Positions 25,975 through 34,513 of a stretch of DNA of 64,000 bases are shown piece after piece. Within the stretch, counting starts at the first letter, position 1. Each line of letters opens with the position of its first letter. The notes under the pieces were generated by a model that was not told the DNA's origin, did not search any database, and was given only the letters and a program-made list of their open reading frames with translations. The stretch comes from Flavobacterium anhuiense (GTDB taxonomy: Bacteria > Bacteroidota > Bacteroidia > Flavobacteriales > Flavobacteriaceae): positions 394,902 to 458,901 of the forward strand of contig NZ_FMVC01000003.1 in the NCBI RefSeq assembly GCF_900101855.1, written 5' to 3'. A program made the translations under genes and the position numbers.

Positions 25975-26310
25975 CACTCCCGATAGCTATCGCAATAAAG
26001 AATTAAATTGATTTTTTTTGCCTCGAAGGCGCTAAGACACAAAGTTTTTTTGCAAATACTAAAAAAGAATCTCGCAAAGACGCAGAGTCGCAAAGTTTTA
26101 CTTTAAGTAATTTAATCTGCATAAATCTTTTAATCCTGATAGCTATTGGGAGCGTGAAAAAAAATCAAAAGTAAGCGCGAGAAACTATGTGCATTTAAAT
26201 AAGTGAAACGCCTTTTATACATATAAAAAGCTATGTTTCTATGTGTTTAAAAAAAGTATAAACCTTTAATCTGCTTATCTTTTAATCTCGATAGCTATCG
26301 AAAGCGTGAA
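25975..26310. repeat. Cluster of intergenic repeats
   Basis: The gap 25962-26589 holds no gene but many repeats: a CCCGATAGCTATCG palindrome near 25978, relatives TGATAGCTATTGGGAGCGTG near 26140 and CTCGATAGCTATCGAAAGCG near 26289, and CGCAAAGACGCAGAGTCGC around 26073. Similar units occur at 35970-36320, 41553-41765 and 43827-43854. They look like dispersed palindromic and short-repeat elements without a transposase. Confidence 0.65.
26180..26248. repeat. Dispersed intergenic repeat, CACATAGAAACATAG family (copy 3, reverse)
   Basis: Reads on the minus strand AAACACATAGAAACATAG, then AAAAGGCGTTTCACTT, then GCACATAGTTTC. This shortest copy (about 70 bp) defines the core of the family. Confidence 0.75.
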
Positions 26311-26378
26311 AAATTTTCAATCTTAAAAATTTTTCTTTTTTATTGATTCTCTAAATATACATTTTCCATTATCAAAAT

Positions 26379-26392
26379 CACGATATATCGTG
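26379..26392. promoter_or_regulatory. CACGATATATCGTG palindrome
   Basis: A perfect 14-bp palindrome about 150 bp upstream of the VOC promoter. Its core CGATATATCG is repeated at 19899-19908. A possible operator; no further support. Confidence 0.35.
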
Positions 26393-26505
26393 TAATATCA
26401 AATTGGGCTCTTTCTTTAAAAACCTTAATAATAAAGCACTTACTCAAATGGAACAGGTTTTGGTTATTCTTTAAAAAACATCAAAAACGTGCCGTATTTC
26501 ATTTC

Positions 26506-26550
26506 TTAATCTAGGTTAATCGATCCAGAAGCATAACGGACGTAAATTTG
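26506..26550 (+). promoter_or_regulatory. Palindromic operator plus -7 box (copy B)
   Basis: TTAATCTAGGTTAA (26506-26519, one mismatch from a perfect palindrome) lies 23 nt before TAAATTTG (26543-26550), the same arrangement as copy A at 18518-18562. The preceding TTTC and following CGAT are also alike. This suggests one activator controls the hydrolase at 18676 and the VOC gene here. Confidence 0.65.
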
Positions 26551-26589
26551 TAAAAGAAAAATCAATAACAATTTAATATAACAAATACC

Positions 26590-27528
26590 ATGGAAAATAA
26601 AATATTAGGCTTACACCATATTACTGCAATCGCAGGTGACGCTAAACGTAATTTTGACTTTTATTCAAAAGTTTTAGGACTAAGATTCATCAAAAAAACG
26701 GTAAACTTTGACGATCCTGGAACATACCATTTTTACTTTGGCGACGAAGTAGGAAGCGCTGGAACAATACTAACTTTTTTCCCTTGGGGAGAAGGAATCC
26801 AACAAGGAAGAAAAGGTTCTGGAATGGCAACAGAAATTGGTTATTCTGTTCCAAAAGGAAGTTTGGATTTCTGGCAGAAACGTTTTGAGAAATACAATGT
26901 AATTTACAATAAACCAGCTGAAAAGTTTGGAGAAAAATATTTGACTTTTTTAGATCCAGACGGACTAAAATTAGAGTTAATCGAATCTAAAACAGAAGAT
27001 AACCGAAAAGCTTGGGAAACAGATGAAGTAAGAGCAGATGTAGCAACAAAAGGTTTCCATAACATTACTTTGACTTTAAACAGCATCAAAGCAACTGCTG
27101 CCATCTTAACTGACATTTTCGGTTATAAATTAATCGATCAAGAAGTAAACCGCTACCGTTATGCAACAGATGCTGTAGAAAATGCTGCCATTGTTGACTT
27201 GGTGGAATTACCAGAGGAAAAACGTGGTTTAAATGCAAACGGAACTATTCATCACGTAGCATTCCGTGTTCCAAATGATGAAATTTTGATGAAATTCAGA
27301 GAGAAAATCGAAGATTACGGATTGTCTATTACACCGCAAATTGACAGACAGTATTTCCACTCTCTATATTTTAGAGAACCAGGAGGAGTTTTGTTTGAAA
27401 TTGCAACTGATAATCCTGGTTTCACTGTAGATGAAAGCTTAGAAGAATTGGGTCAGAACCTAAAACTTCCTGCTCAATACGAACCTCAAAGAGCTGCTAT
27501 CGAAGCTCATTTGGTTAAAATCAATTAA
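26590..27528 (+). CDS. VOC-family ring-cleaving dioxygenase-like protein (MhqO/LinE type)
   Basis: 312 residues with two glyoxalase/bleomycin-resistance modules. HHITAIAGDAKRNFDFYSKVLGL starts the first, with its ligand His in LHHITA; HHVAFRVPNDE and the closing FREPGGVLFEIATDNPGF give the second His and the Glu, so a mononuclear metal site is intact. Relatives include hydroquinone-type ring-cleavage enzymes and MhqO, linked to quinone/electrophile stress. A strong terminator follows, so it is a single-gene unit under the TTAAT-N4-ATTAA operator. Confidence 0.93.
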   Translation: MENKILGLHHITAIAGDAKRNFDFYSKVLGLRFIKKTVNFDDPGTYHFYFGDEVGSAGTILTFFPWGEGIQQGRKGSGMATEIGYSVPKGSLDFWQKRFEKYNVIYNKPAEKFGEKYLTFLDPDGLKLELIESKTEDNRKAWETDEVRADVATKGFHNITLTLNSIKATAAILTDIFGYKLIDQEVNRYRYATDAVENAAIVDLVELPEEKRGLNANGTIHHVAFRVPNDEILMKFREKIEDYGLSITPQIDRQYFHSLYFREPGGVLFEIATDNPGFTVDESLEELGQNLKLPAQYEPQRAAIEAHLVKIN

Positions 27529-27576
27529 TTAAAAACTAAGCCGGTTTGTCTTAAACCGCGACACAACTATTTGAAA

Positions 27577-27610
27577 AGAGGTTTTCCTAGAGAAAGCCTC
27601 TTTTTTTTTA
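27577..27610 (+). terminator. Rho-independent terminator
   Basis: Stem AGAGGTTT / AAGCCTCT (one G-T wobble) followed by nine T. It ends the VOC gene. A smaller stem CGGTTT / AAACCG precedes it near 27542. Confidence 0.85.
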
Positions 27611-27717
27611 TAACTTCAGAGAATCGCAGTTTTTTATAGCAAAGAATAGCCGTTTACAATACAAAAACTTAGAATCTCAGCCTCTCAGTCCCGAAGACTT
27701 GGGATGGCATCTCAAAA

Positions 27718-28473
27718 TCAGCGATCCATCCACTGTTTAAAGAAAGGCGTTTTTTCGCGACTTATGATTACCTCGCGTTCTGGATCAAGTTTTAATTGGA
27801 TTTTTAGTTTTGCGTTGAAGTAGTTGGCAATAGATTTAATGCTTTCTGCACGAATGAAAAACTGGCGGTTGGCACGGAAGAAAATATTTGGATCTAATTC
27901 TTGTTCCAGTTCTTCCATAGTTTGCGGAATAGAAATAATTACACCCGATTTTAGGAATAAATTACTCGTTTTAAATTCAGAATATATAAAATCAATATCG
28001 GCGACATCTACGCTTTTGTAACCGTCGCGATAGGTTACTAAAAAACGCATTCTGAATACAGGTTTCTCAATCAGTTCTTTTAGAATTCCAGCTATATTGG
28101 TAACGTTGGCTTCGTTTTTATTTAAAGATTTAAATTTGTTTAAGGCAAACTCCAATTCGTTCTTTTCTATAGGTTTCATCAAATAATCGATGCTGTTAAC
28201 CTTAAAAGCGCGAATCGCATATTCGTTATACGCTGTCGTAAAAATAACAGGGCAAGTGATTTCGATTTCGTCAAAAATAGCAAAGCTTAGTCCGTCAGCT
28301 AAGCGGATGTCCATTGTAATGAGATCTGGAGGTGGATTCAATTTTAGCCATGCAACAGTATCTACAACTGTATCAATAATGCCAAGAATTTCGCAGTTGG
28401 GTTCGAGCTCTTCCAATAGCCTTTTTAAACGGCTGGCGTTAATGCTTTCATCTTCTACAATTAAAATTTTCAT
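27718..28473 (-). CDS. LytTR-family response regulator
   Basis: 251 residues. N-terminal REC domain with acidic EDE, phosphoacceptor Asp in LITMDIRLADG, Thr in IFTTAY and Lys in LMKPIEK. C-terminal LytTR DNA-binding domain (about 145-245) with the typical IDFIYSEFKTSNLFL, SIPQTMEELEQEL and FFRANRQFFI stretches. Third gene of a FabH-kinase-regulator unit; starts 5 bp past the kinase stop. Targets not established. Confidence 0.95.
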   Translation of the reverse strand: MKILIVEDESINASRLKRLLEELEPNCEILGIIDTVVDTVAWLKLNPPPDLITMDIRLADGLSFAIFDEIEITCPVIFTTAYNEYAIRAFKVNSIDYLMKPIEKNELEFALNKFKSLNKNEANVTNIAGILKELIEKPVFRMRFLVTYRDGYKSVDVADIDFIYSEFKTSNLFLKSGVIISIPQTMEELEQELDPNIFFRANRQFFIRAESIKSIANYFNAKLKIQLKLDPEREVIISREKTPFFKQWMDR

Positions 28474-28478
28474 AACTC

Positions 28479-29573
28479 TTACATTAATGGCAGACGTACG
28501 TCATAATAACCGTTTGATTCAGTGAAAATCGGCATTCTCTGAGATAAAATTTTATAGCGGAATTCGATATTTTTATTTCCAATGCCTGTCGAAACCAACG
28601 TTTTTCCAGCGGTTCTTTGCAAATTATTTCGAACGACAATATCGCCAGAATCAGAAAAAACAGAAATAGCAAGCGGATTCGCTAAAGTTGCCATATTATG
28701 TTTTACAGCATTCTCTACCAATAACTGTAAGGTTAAAGGCGGCAAATGAAGAGCGAAAGCAGACGAATCAACCTCAATTTTTAAGTCGATTTTTTCTCCC
28801 AATCTTTTCTTCAACAAATAAAAATAGGCATTCAGAAATTCAATCTCCTCTTTTACAGTAATCGTGTCTTTATTTGAGTTTGAAATCATATAACGATATA
28901 CTCTCGTTATATTTTCTAAAAACGAAGCGGCTTCTTTCTGATCTTCATAAATCAATTCTGTCAAAGTGCTGAAATTATTGAACACAAAATGCGGATCTAA
29001 CTGCATTTTTAAAGATTCTAATTTTGAACGTGTTACCGCTTCTTGAAGTTCAGAAGCTCTAACTTTTAATTCAGCAGTTTCTATAGCTTTTAAACGCCAC
29101 CTGTTTAGAAGAAATATTCCAGTATGAATGGCACTTATGAAAAGCGAAATAATCGCAGCCATAATTTTAGACTGCCAAATGGTAACCAGATCATTTTCTT
29201 CTAAGGCTGTACATGGATAGAAATAATCCCAGACACTGGAAAAAATAAAATTTAAGAGACTATTTCCGGCAATTAAACAAATAAACTGTGCTATTGCCCT
29301 AAATGCCGGATTTTGTTCCCATCTTATATAATAATTCAATCTTCGGCCCACAAAAAGTGTGAGCTCTGTCAAAATTGCGCAATAGACTAAAATAATGAAA
29401 ATATCGAAGGTCTGGTCTAAATCAAGCAGGCTTTCTTGTTCGAAATCTCGGTACGGATTGAGCCAATAATAAGAAGAAAGATAAACCAAAAAAACGGCTG
29501 GAATTACTATAACTCTGTAATATTTATAGAAAAAATTCTTGCCTGATTTTTTATTTTGGTTCTTTCTACTCAT
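28479..29573 (-). CDS. LytS-type sensor histidine kinase
   Basis: 364 residues from the ATG at 29573; a TTG 12 bp upstream is a weaker start. Four or more TM helices in the first ~160 residues (VIVIPAVFLVYLSSYYWL, FIILVYCAILTELTLFVG, AIAQFICLIAGNSLLNFIF, IMAAIISLFISAIHTGIF). Then the His_kinase domain: LDPHFVFNNFSTL phosphorylated His, QLLVENAVKHN (N-box) and STGIGNKNIEFRY (G-box). It signals to the LytTR regulator 5 bp downstream. Co-transcribed with FabH (26-bp gap). Confidence 0.94.
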   Translation of the reverse strand: MSRKNQNKKSGKNFFYKYYRVIVIPAVFLVYLSSYYWLNPYRDFEQESLLDLDQTFDIFIILVYCAILTELTLFVGRRLNYYIRWEQNPAFRAIAQFICLIAGNSLLNFIFSSVWDYFYPCTALEENDLVTIWQSKIMAAIISLFISAIHTGIFLLNRWRLKAIETAELKVRASELQEAVTRSKLESLKMQLDPHFVFNNFSTLTELIYEDQKEAASFLENITRVYRYMISNSNKDTITVKEEIEFLNAYFYLLKKRLGEKIDLKIEVDSSAFALHLPPLTLQLLVENAVKHNMATLANPLAISVFSDSGDIVVRNNLQRTAGKTLVSTGIGNKNIEFRYKILSQRMPIFTESNGYYDVRLPLM

Positions 29574-29599
29574 TAATTCATTCAAAAAATCCTATCTCA

Positions 29600-30646
29600 T
29601 TAGTGTTCTACCAGAACAGCTTCTGCCTTAGTGGTTGCTGTAATAGTTTCAGCTGATTTTCTCTCGCGCATAACTCCCCATTTTAAGCAAGTTGCTCCCC
29701 ATGAAAATCCTGCTCCAAATGTAGTTATCAATACATTCTGTCCTTCTTTAAAATCATCTTTAAAATCCCATAAACACAACGGAACTGTTGCAGAGGTTGT
29801 ATTTCCGTAACGGTCAATATTTACTTTTACTTTTTCGAAATCAATTCCTAAACTTTCGCCAACAGCAGTAATAATTCTCAAATTAGCCTGATGTGGAACC
29901 ACCCAGTCAATTTGGTCTGCTTCTAATTCATTTTTTGCCAAAGCATCTTGCGAAACCTGGCTCATGGCCGCAACGGCTCTTTTAAATACAAAAGCACCAT
30001 CTTGTTTTAAATAGTGTGTTCTATGTAAAAGACTCTGCATAGACGTTGGATTTCTAGAACCTCCAGCTGGCACAGCCAAAGAAGAAACTCCACTTCCGTC
30101 CGTTTTCAGGATTGTTTTCATTAGACCAGCATCAGATTCACTTTTTTCTAATAAAATGGCTCCTGCTCCATCTCCGAAAAGAATACACGTATTACGGTCT
30201 TCGTAATCTACGATTGAGCTCATTTTATCTGCTCCAACGATGATTAATTTTTTATAACGCCCGCTTTCGATCATGTTTGCCCCCATTTCCAGCGCATACA
30301 AAAACCCGCTGCAGGCTGCATTCATGTCAATTCCAAAAGCATTTGTAAGTCCGCTTTTATCGCAAACAATACTTGCTGTTGGTGCCAAAATGTGATCCGG
30401 AGTAGCTGTTGCTACTAACAAAGCTTCTATTTCTTCGCGGTCTACATTATAATTTTCGATAAGGTTTTCAATCGCAGCTGCGGCAAGATCAGATGTTGCC
30501 GTATCGTCATCTGCGATTCTGCGTTCTCTAATTCCAGTTCTTTTGATGATCCATTCTTCCGATGTATCAACTGTTTCTGAAATTTTTTTGTTGGTTAAAA
30601 TTGATGATGGTACGTAACCACCTATAGCTGTAATTACTGCGCTCAT
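29600..30646 (-). CDS. fabH: Beta-ketoacyl-ACP synthase III
   Basis: 348 residues, about 20 longer than E. coli FabH. The catalytic triad is intact: Cys in DMNAACSGFLYALE, His in VVPHQANLR and Asn in YGNTTSATVPL. It condenses acetyl- or branched acyl-CoA with malonyl-ACP to begin fatty-acid synthesis. The C-terminus carries an extra ~20-residue tail (MRERKSAETITATTKAEAVLVEH in part). It is the first gene of a unit with a LytS/LytTR pair, so it may be a specialised copy, not the housekeeping enzyme, which is usually near acpP/plsX/rpmF. Confidence 0.95.
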   Translation of the reverse strand: MSAVITAIGGYVPSSILTNKKISETVDTSEEWIIKRTGIRERRIADDDTATSDLAAAAIENLIENYNVDREEIEALLVATATPDHILAPTASIVCDKSGLTNAFGIDMNAACSGFLYALEMGANMIESGRYKKLIIVGADKMSSIVDYEDRNTCILFGDGAGAILLEKSESDAGLMKTILKTDGSGVSSLAVPAGGSRNPTSMQSLLHRTHYLKQDGAFVFKRAVAAMSQVSQDALAKNELEADQIDWVVPHQANLRIITAVGESLGIDFEKVKVNIDRYGNTTSATVPLCLWDFKDDFKEGQNVLITTFGAGFSWGATCLKWGVMRERKSAETITATTKAEAVLVEH

Positions 30647-31254
30647 TGTTTTTTATTTTTTTTAAGCTTTGTACTCTTAGAACCCAACGCTTAACACTTT
30701 TTTTCTTTTTTTGGACTGCTCATGATAGGAATAGAATCTTTGAGGTACCACAGGAAACCAATATAGTATTCCTTAAAAACCGATTAAATCTGTTGGCAAT
30801 AACTTTTCTTGAGAAATAATGTTTAAAAACTTAACAAACTATTAACATTATACAAAATCCAATTAAAATAAATTAAAAACCTATACAAAGTGTTCTCTCG
30901 GTATAACTCTGTATAGAACCTTTAATTTACCTTATTTTTAAAATCATACTATGCGGTTTCAGTTTGCAGATAATTCCCAATTTTAGCTGTTGCTGTACTG
31001 ATAAAAAAACCTTTCTGCATTACGTTTTTAGAGTGCCACAAAATTAATTTAAAAATATCTTAAACCAGCAGGTTATTAAGAATAATTAACAAAACTGGCT
31101 GAAATGTTAAAATATAATTTTGAAATTCGACAATTAGCTCCAAAAATTACAGAATCTCTAAAATCAAAAAATATCTGTTAAATTTTATTTTGATACTATT
31201 TCCTCAAAAAAACTTTATAATTTTTATATCATTAATTTTAAATCAAATCAATCG
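30647..31254. other. Intergenic region between fabH and Usp genes
   Basis: 608 bp, no ORF of note. CTATACA (30880s) and TGTATAG near 30911 form a loose inverted repeat around GTTCTCTCGGTATAACT. A TAATTTTG box on the minus strand near 31040 fits TAnnTTTG with a near-match CTG at the -33 distance, a weak candidate for a long-leader fabH promoter. No known riboswitch was recognised. Confidence 0.3.
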
Positions 31255-32088
31255 TTAATAATTCGGAAATGACAATAATGGGATATCTAGACCCGCTGCC
31301 AGAATCCTAGTTTTGCTTCTGTGAACCAAAGAATCCCAAAAACCGTATTTTTGAGGCACCATAATCAGCAGATCGGCCTCATAATTTTTAATTTCTTTCC
31401 TGATTTCGTTAATAACAGCATTCGATCTTACCGTTTTATACAAATATTTTACGTCTTCAAATTCTTTTTCAATATTTGAATTCATCAAAATTCTCTGCTG
31501 CTCTTCTTTCAAATCATCCAATTTATCATCGACAGTAAAAAACTCAATTTCTGCACCAAAACCTCCTAAAGTATTTTTGATCCAGCTGAATTTCTTAATA
31601 GCCGAAAAACTTAAGCTGTCACAAGCATATAATACCTTTTTTATGTTCACAAAACGGGCAGCCTGAGGAACAGCCAAAACCGGAATCTGTAAGTTTTTAA
31701 TCGCTGTTGTCGTTGAATTTCCTAATAATTCCTGCTCAAAAGAACGCTCAGCCATTCCCATTACGACAGCATCGGCGTTGGTTTCCTTAATGATTCTCGG
31801 AAGCTCATCTTCTAAAAAAGAATAAGTACAAATTGCTGCTGTTTCTATTTGAAATGAATCGGCTATTTCTTTCGCTACATTTTCAAGCTTAGAAATTGCT
31901 CGGTCAATCTGCTTCTGCATTGCATCTGCAGTTATATGCGAGTTGGCACTATGCACACTCAGAGAAAATGAATTAAATAAAACCAATTTTGCGCCAGTAG
32001 CTTTGGCTAAACCAGCAGCATACGCAACGGCGTTATTTGCAATGTCAGAAAAATTTGTCGCGGCGATTATAGTAAGAGGTGAAATCAT
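31255..32088 (-). CDS. Universal stress protein, two tandem Usp domains
   Basis: 277 residues: first Usp domain 1-145, second about 146-277. The first begins TIIAATNFSDIANNAVAYAAGLAKA and ends with GMAERSFEQELLGNSTTTAI...VLAVP, close to the ATP-binding G-x2-G-x9-G(S/T) motif. The second (KVLYACDSLSF...LLIMVPQKYGFWDSL) is more degenerate. Cytoplasmic stress protein. Divergent from the Crp/Fnr gene. Confidence 0.93.
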   Translation of the reverse strand: MISPLTIIAATNFSDIANNAVAYAAGLAKATGAKLVLFNSFSLSVHSANSHITADAMQKQIDRAISKLENVAKEIADSFQIETAAICTYSFLEDELPRIIKETNADAVVMGMAERSFEQELLGNSTTTAIKNLQIPVLAVPQAARFVNIKKVLYACDSLSFSAIKKFSWIKNTLGGFGAEIEFFTVDDKLDDLKEEQQRILMNSNIEKEFEDVKYLYKTVRSNAVINEIRKEIKNYEADLLIMVPQKYGFWDSLVHRSKTRILAAGLDIPLLSFPNY

Positions 32089-32300
32089 AAATTATGTAAT
32101 TAAGCTTTCTGCAAAATTGCCCAAATAAACGCTTTACACCTTTTTTATATCACCGAATAATCATTTTTTACGACCCAACCGTAAAATTTCATCCCCGAAA
32201 AAACAGGCTTTCTTTTTTGGTTTCTTACTTTAAAAACAAGAAAAATCAAGTCTGTCAGTTTTTATATTTATTACTTTTACTTTTTATTAAAACTTAGCGA

Positions 32301-32885
32301 ATGGACGCCAAATCTCTCTTAAAAGAACATGTTTCTAAAATTGTTTCACTGACCGACGAACAATTCGAGTATTTCTTTTCGCATTTTAAAACAGAAACTT
32401 ATAAGAAAGGGCAAACTGTTATTAGCGAAGGCCAGAATGTTGACAAAGAATATTTTGTTATTTCGGGCTGTTTAAAATCTTTTTATGTTAATGATGAAGT
32501 AAAAATGTATATTCTGCAGTTTGCCATGCCTACTTGGTGGGCGTCAGATTATGCGGCGCTTTACAACAAAACCAAAGCAACAATTAATGTTGATTGCATT
32601 TCAGATGTTGAAATTCTCTCTCTTTCAAATGACGACCGAGAAAAACTCTGCAGAGAAATACACGAAGTGGAGCATTTCTTTAGATGGAGAACCAATCGCG
32701 GTTATGTGGCTTCTCAGAAAAGATTGCTTTCTTTTATGAATAATGATACGAAAACGAGATACGAAGAACTGCTGGCTCTCTATCCTGCCCTATACAATGC
32801 TGTTCCTAAACATTTAATTGCTGCTTATCTCGGTGTTTCAAGAGAAACTTTAAGCCGATTGTACAACGCTTCTAAACCACACTAA
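32301..32885 (+). CDS. Crp/Fnr-family transcriptional regulator
   Basis: 194 residues. N-terminal cyclic-nucleotide-binding-like barrel (KKGQTVISEGQNVDKEYFVISGCL), linking helix, then a C-terminal HTH (PKHLIAAYLGVSRETLSRLYN). No Cys cluster for an iron-sulfur centre as in Fnr. The signal is unknown. The typical Bacteroidota versions are short activators near small stress genes. A GTGAT-N4-ATCAC palindrome immediately follows the stop and precedes the YceI gene, so it probably controls that promoter. Confidence 0.93.
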   Translation: MDAKSLLKEHVSKIVSLTDEQFEYFFSHFKTETYKKGQTVISEGQNVDKEYFVISGCLKSFYVNDEVKMYILQFAMPTWWASDYAALYNKTKATINVDCISDVEILSLSNDDREKLCREIHEVEHFFRWRTNRGYVASQKRLLSFMNNDTKTRYEELLALYPALYNAVPKHLIAAYLGVSRETLSRLYNASKPH

Positions 32886-32890
32886 CGAAT

Positions 32891-32935
32891 GTGATCTACA
32901 TCACGTAATCAATTTTAAATACCGCCATTACTTTG
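32891..32935 (+). promoter_or_regulatory. Crp-type palindrome plus -7-like box before yceI-like gene
   Basis: GTGATCTACATCAC (32891-32904) is a perfect 5-4-5 palindrome of Crp form. It lies 23 nt before TTACTTTG (32928-32935), a near match to TAnnTTTG, i.e. the same spacing as in the two TTAAT-N4-ATTAA promoters. Known from Crp/Fnr biology: sites at this position activate as class II. Confidence 0.65.
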
Positions 32936-32970
32936 TATCATAAATTAATAACAATTTAAAATACAGAATA

Positions 32971-33504
32971 ATGGAAACTAAAAATTTTAAAATTTCGAAT
33001 ACTGAAAGTCAAGTAAACTGGATCGGAAAAAAAGTTACTGGACAGCACAATGGAACAATTAATATTCAAGAAGGCACTTTTACTTTTTCTAATGACGAAC
33101 TGACTGGAGGAAATGTTGTAATTGACACCACTTCTATCGTAATTCTTGACGTCACAGATCCTGCAACAAATCAGCAATTTGCCGGACATTTGGCTTCAGA
33201 TGATTTCTTTTCTACGGATAAATTCCAAATTGCTACTTTAGATATTACAGCGGTTTCGAAACAAACTGAATCAGATTATTTTATTGAAGGCAATCTTACG
33301 ATTAAAGCTATTACACATCCAATTGGTTTTAATTTGGAAGTAAAAAGAAACGAGAGGGATTTGAAAGCTTCAGGTAAAATCATCATTGACCGTACCAAAT
33401 ATGACATGAAATTCCGTTCTGGAAACTTCTTCACTAATCTTGGCGACACTTTAATCTACAACGATTTTGAATTGGATGTTAACCTAACAGCAAAACTTGC
33501 TTAA
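32971..33504 (+). CDS. YceI-family protein
   Basis: 177 residues, no signal peptide, so unlike many YceI proteins it is cytoplasmic. FKISNTESQVNWIGKKVTGQHNG and the closing strands match the YceI lipocalin-like barrel that binds isoprenoid or other amphipathic lipids. First gene of a likely operon with tautomerase, SDR, NTF2-like and nitronate monooxygenase, with short gaps. Confidence 0.93.
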   Translation: METKNFKISNTESQVNWIGKKVTGQHNGTINIQEGTFTFSNDELTGGNVVIDTTSIVILDVTDPATNQQFAGHLASDDFFSTDKFQIATLDITAVSKQTESDYFIEGNLTIKAITHPIGFNLEVKRNERDLKASGKIIIDRTKYDMKFRSGNFFTNLGDTLIYNDFELDVNLTAKLA

Positions 33505-33516
33505 TACCTAGAAATC

Positions 33517-33735
33517 ATGCCATATGTAAAAATTGAACTAACTCGTGAAGGCGTTACAAGAGAACAAAAGCAAAAGCTAATATCTGGAATTACACAATTA
33601 ATAACAGATGTTTTGGACAAAGACCCTAGCCTTACACACATCGTAATTCAGGAAATAGAATTGGATGATTGGGGATTTGCAGGCGAACAAGTTTCAGTAT
33701 TGCGAGAAAAAGGCATTACGGCACAAAAGAAATAA
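33517..33735 (+). CDS. 4-oxalocrotonate tautomerase-family enzyme
   Basis: 72 residues. After removal of Met the N-terminal Pro becomes the catalytic base (MPYVKIELTREGVTREQKQKL is the standard start, shown here in part). The size matches 4-OT-like hexameric tautomerases. The substrate is an enol/keto acid, unknown here. Lies 12 bp after the YceI-like gene. Confidence 0.92.
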   Translation: MPYVKIELTREGVTREQKQKLISGITQLITDVLDKDPSLTHIVIQEIELDDWGFAGEQVSVLREKGITAQKK

Positions 33736-33755
33736 TCTCTTTAAAATTAGAAAAA

Positions 33756-34493
33756 ATGAAAACAATTATCATAACCGGTGCTTCTACAGGCATTGGTAAA
33801 GCAACAGCACAATTATTTTTAGAAAAAGGGTATAATGTGGTGATCAACTCTGCAAATTTACAGAACCTTGAAAACACGTATCAAGAATTAGGTCATACGA
33901 ACCGATTAGCGATGGTGCATGGCGATGTAAGCCTTATTGCTACTGGGAAAAAATTAGTCGAAACGGCCTTAGAACGCTTTGGAAGCGTTGACGTTTTAAT
34001 CAATAATGCGGGAATTTTTCAGCCACAATCTTTCTTAGATGTAGAAGAAAAGGACTTGGATCGTTTTTTAAAAATTAATTTAAAAGGAACTTATTTTACA
34101 AGTCAGGCAGCTGTTAGACAAATGCTGCAACAAGGAGAAGGATCTATTATTAATATCGGAACCGTTTTGGTTGACCATGCTATTGATGGATTTCCTGCTA
34201 CAGCACCAATTTCAAGCAAAGGCGGCATTCATGCTTTTACCAGACAGCTCGCTGCTGAATTCGGAAAAAACAATATTCGCGTAAATGCCATTGCCCCAGG
34301 AATAATTAGAAGTCCGCTTCAGGCTAAAACTGGCGTAGACAATGCTGATAGTTTGGCTGGGCTGCATTTATTAAACCGCATTGGAGAAACCGATGATGTG
34401 GCGCAATTGGCTCTTTATTTGGCTGAAAGCAATTTTGTAACGGGAGAAATCATTAATTTAGATGGCGGTCATGTTGCTGGCCATAGCATTTGA
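33756..34493 (+). CDS. Short-chain dehydrogenase/reductase
   Basis: 245 residues from the ATG at 33756; the longer frame overlaps the tautomerase. Classical SDR: TGASTGIG cofactor motif, NNAG, Ser in NIGTVLVDHAIDG with SSKGG (Tyr of the usual YxxxK replaced by Ser in PISSKGGIHAFTR, while the Lys is kept), and PGIIRSPLQ. The missing catalytic Tyr is notable: this may alter activity or use another residue. NAD(P)-dependent oxidoreductase-like. Fourth-last gene of the yceI operon. Confidence 0.9.
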   Translation: MKTIIITGASTGIGKATAQLFLEKGYNVVINSANLQNLENTYQELGHTNRLAMVHGDVSLIATGKKLVETALERFGSVDVLINNAGIFQPQSFLDVEEKDLDRFLKINLKGTYFTSQAAVRQMLQQGEGSIINIGTVLVDHAIDGFPATAPISSKGGIHAFTRQLAAEFGKNNIRVNAIAPGIIRSPLQAKTGVDNADSLAGLHLLNRIGETDDVAQLALYLAESNFVTGEIINLDGGHVAGHSI

Positions 34494-34513
34494 TAACTTC
34501 AAAAGTTAAAATC

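Noticed and set aside
14441..26248. Insertion sequence ends
   Set aside because: No transposase frame or target duplication near any of the three copies, so they are listed only as repeats.
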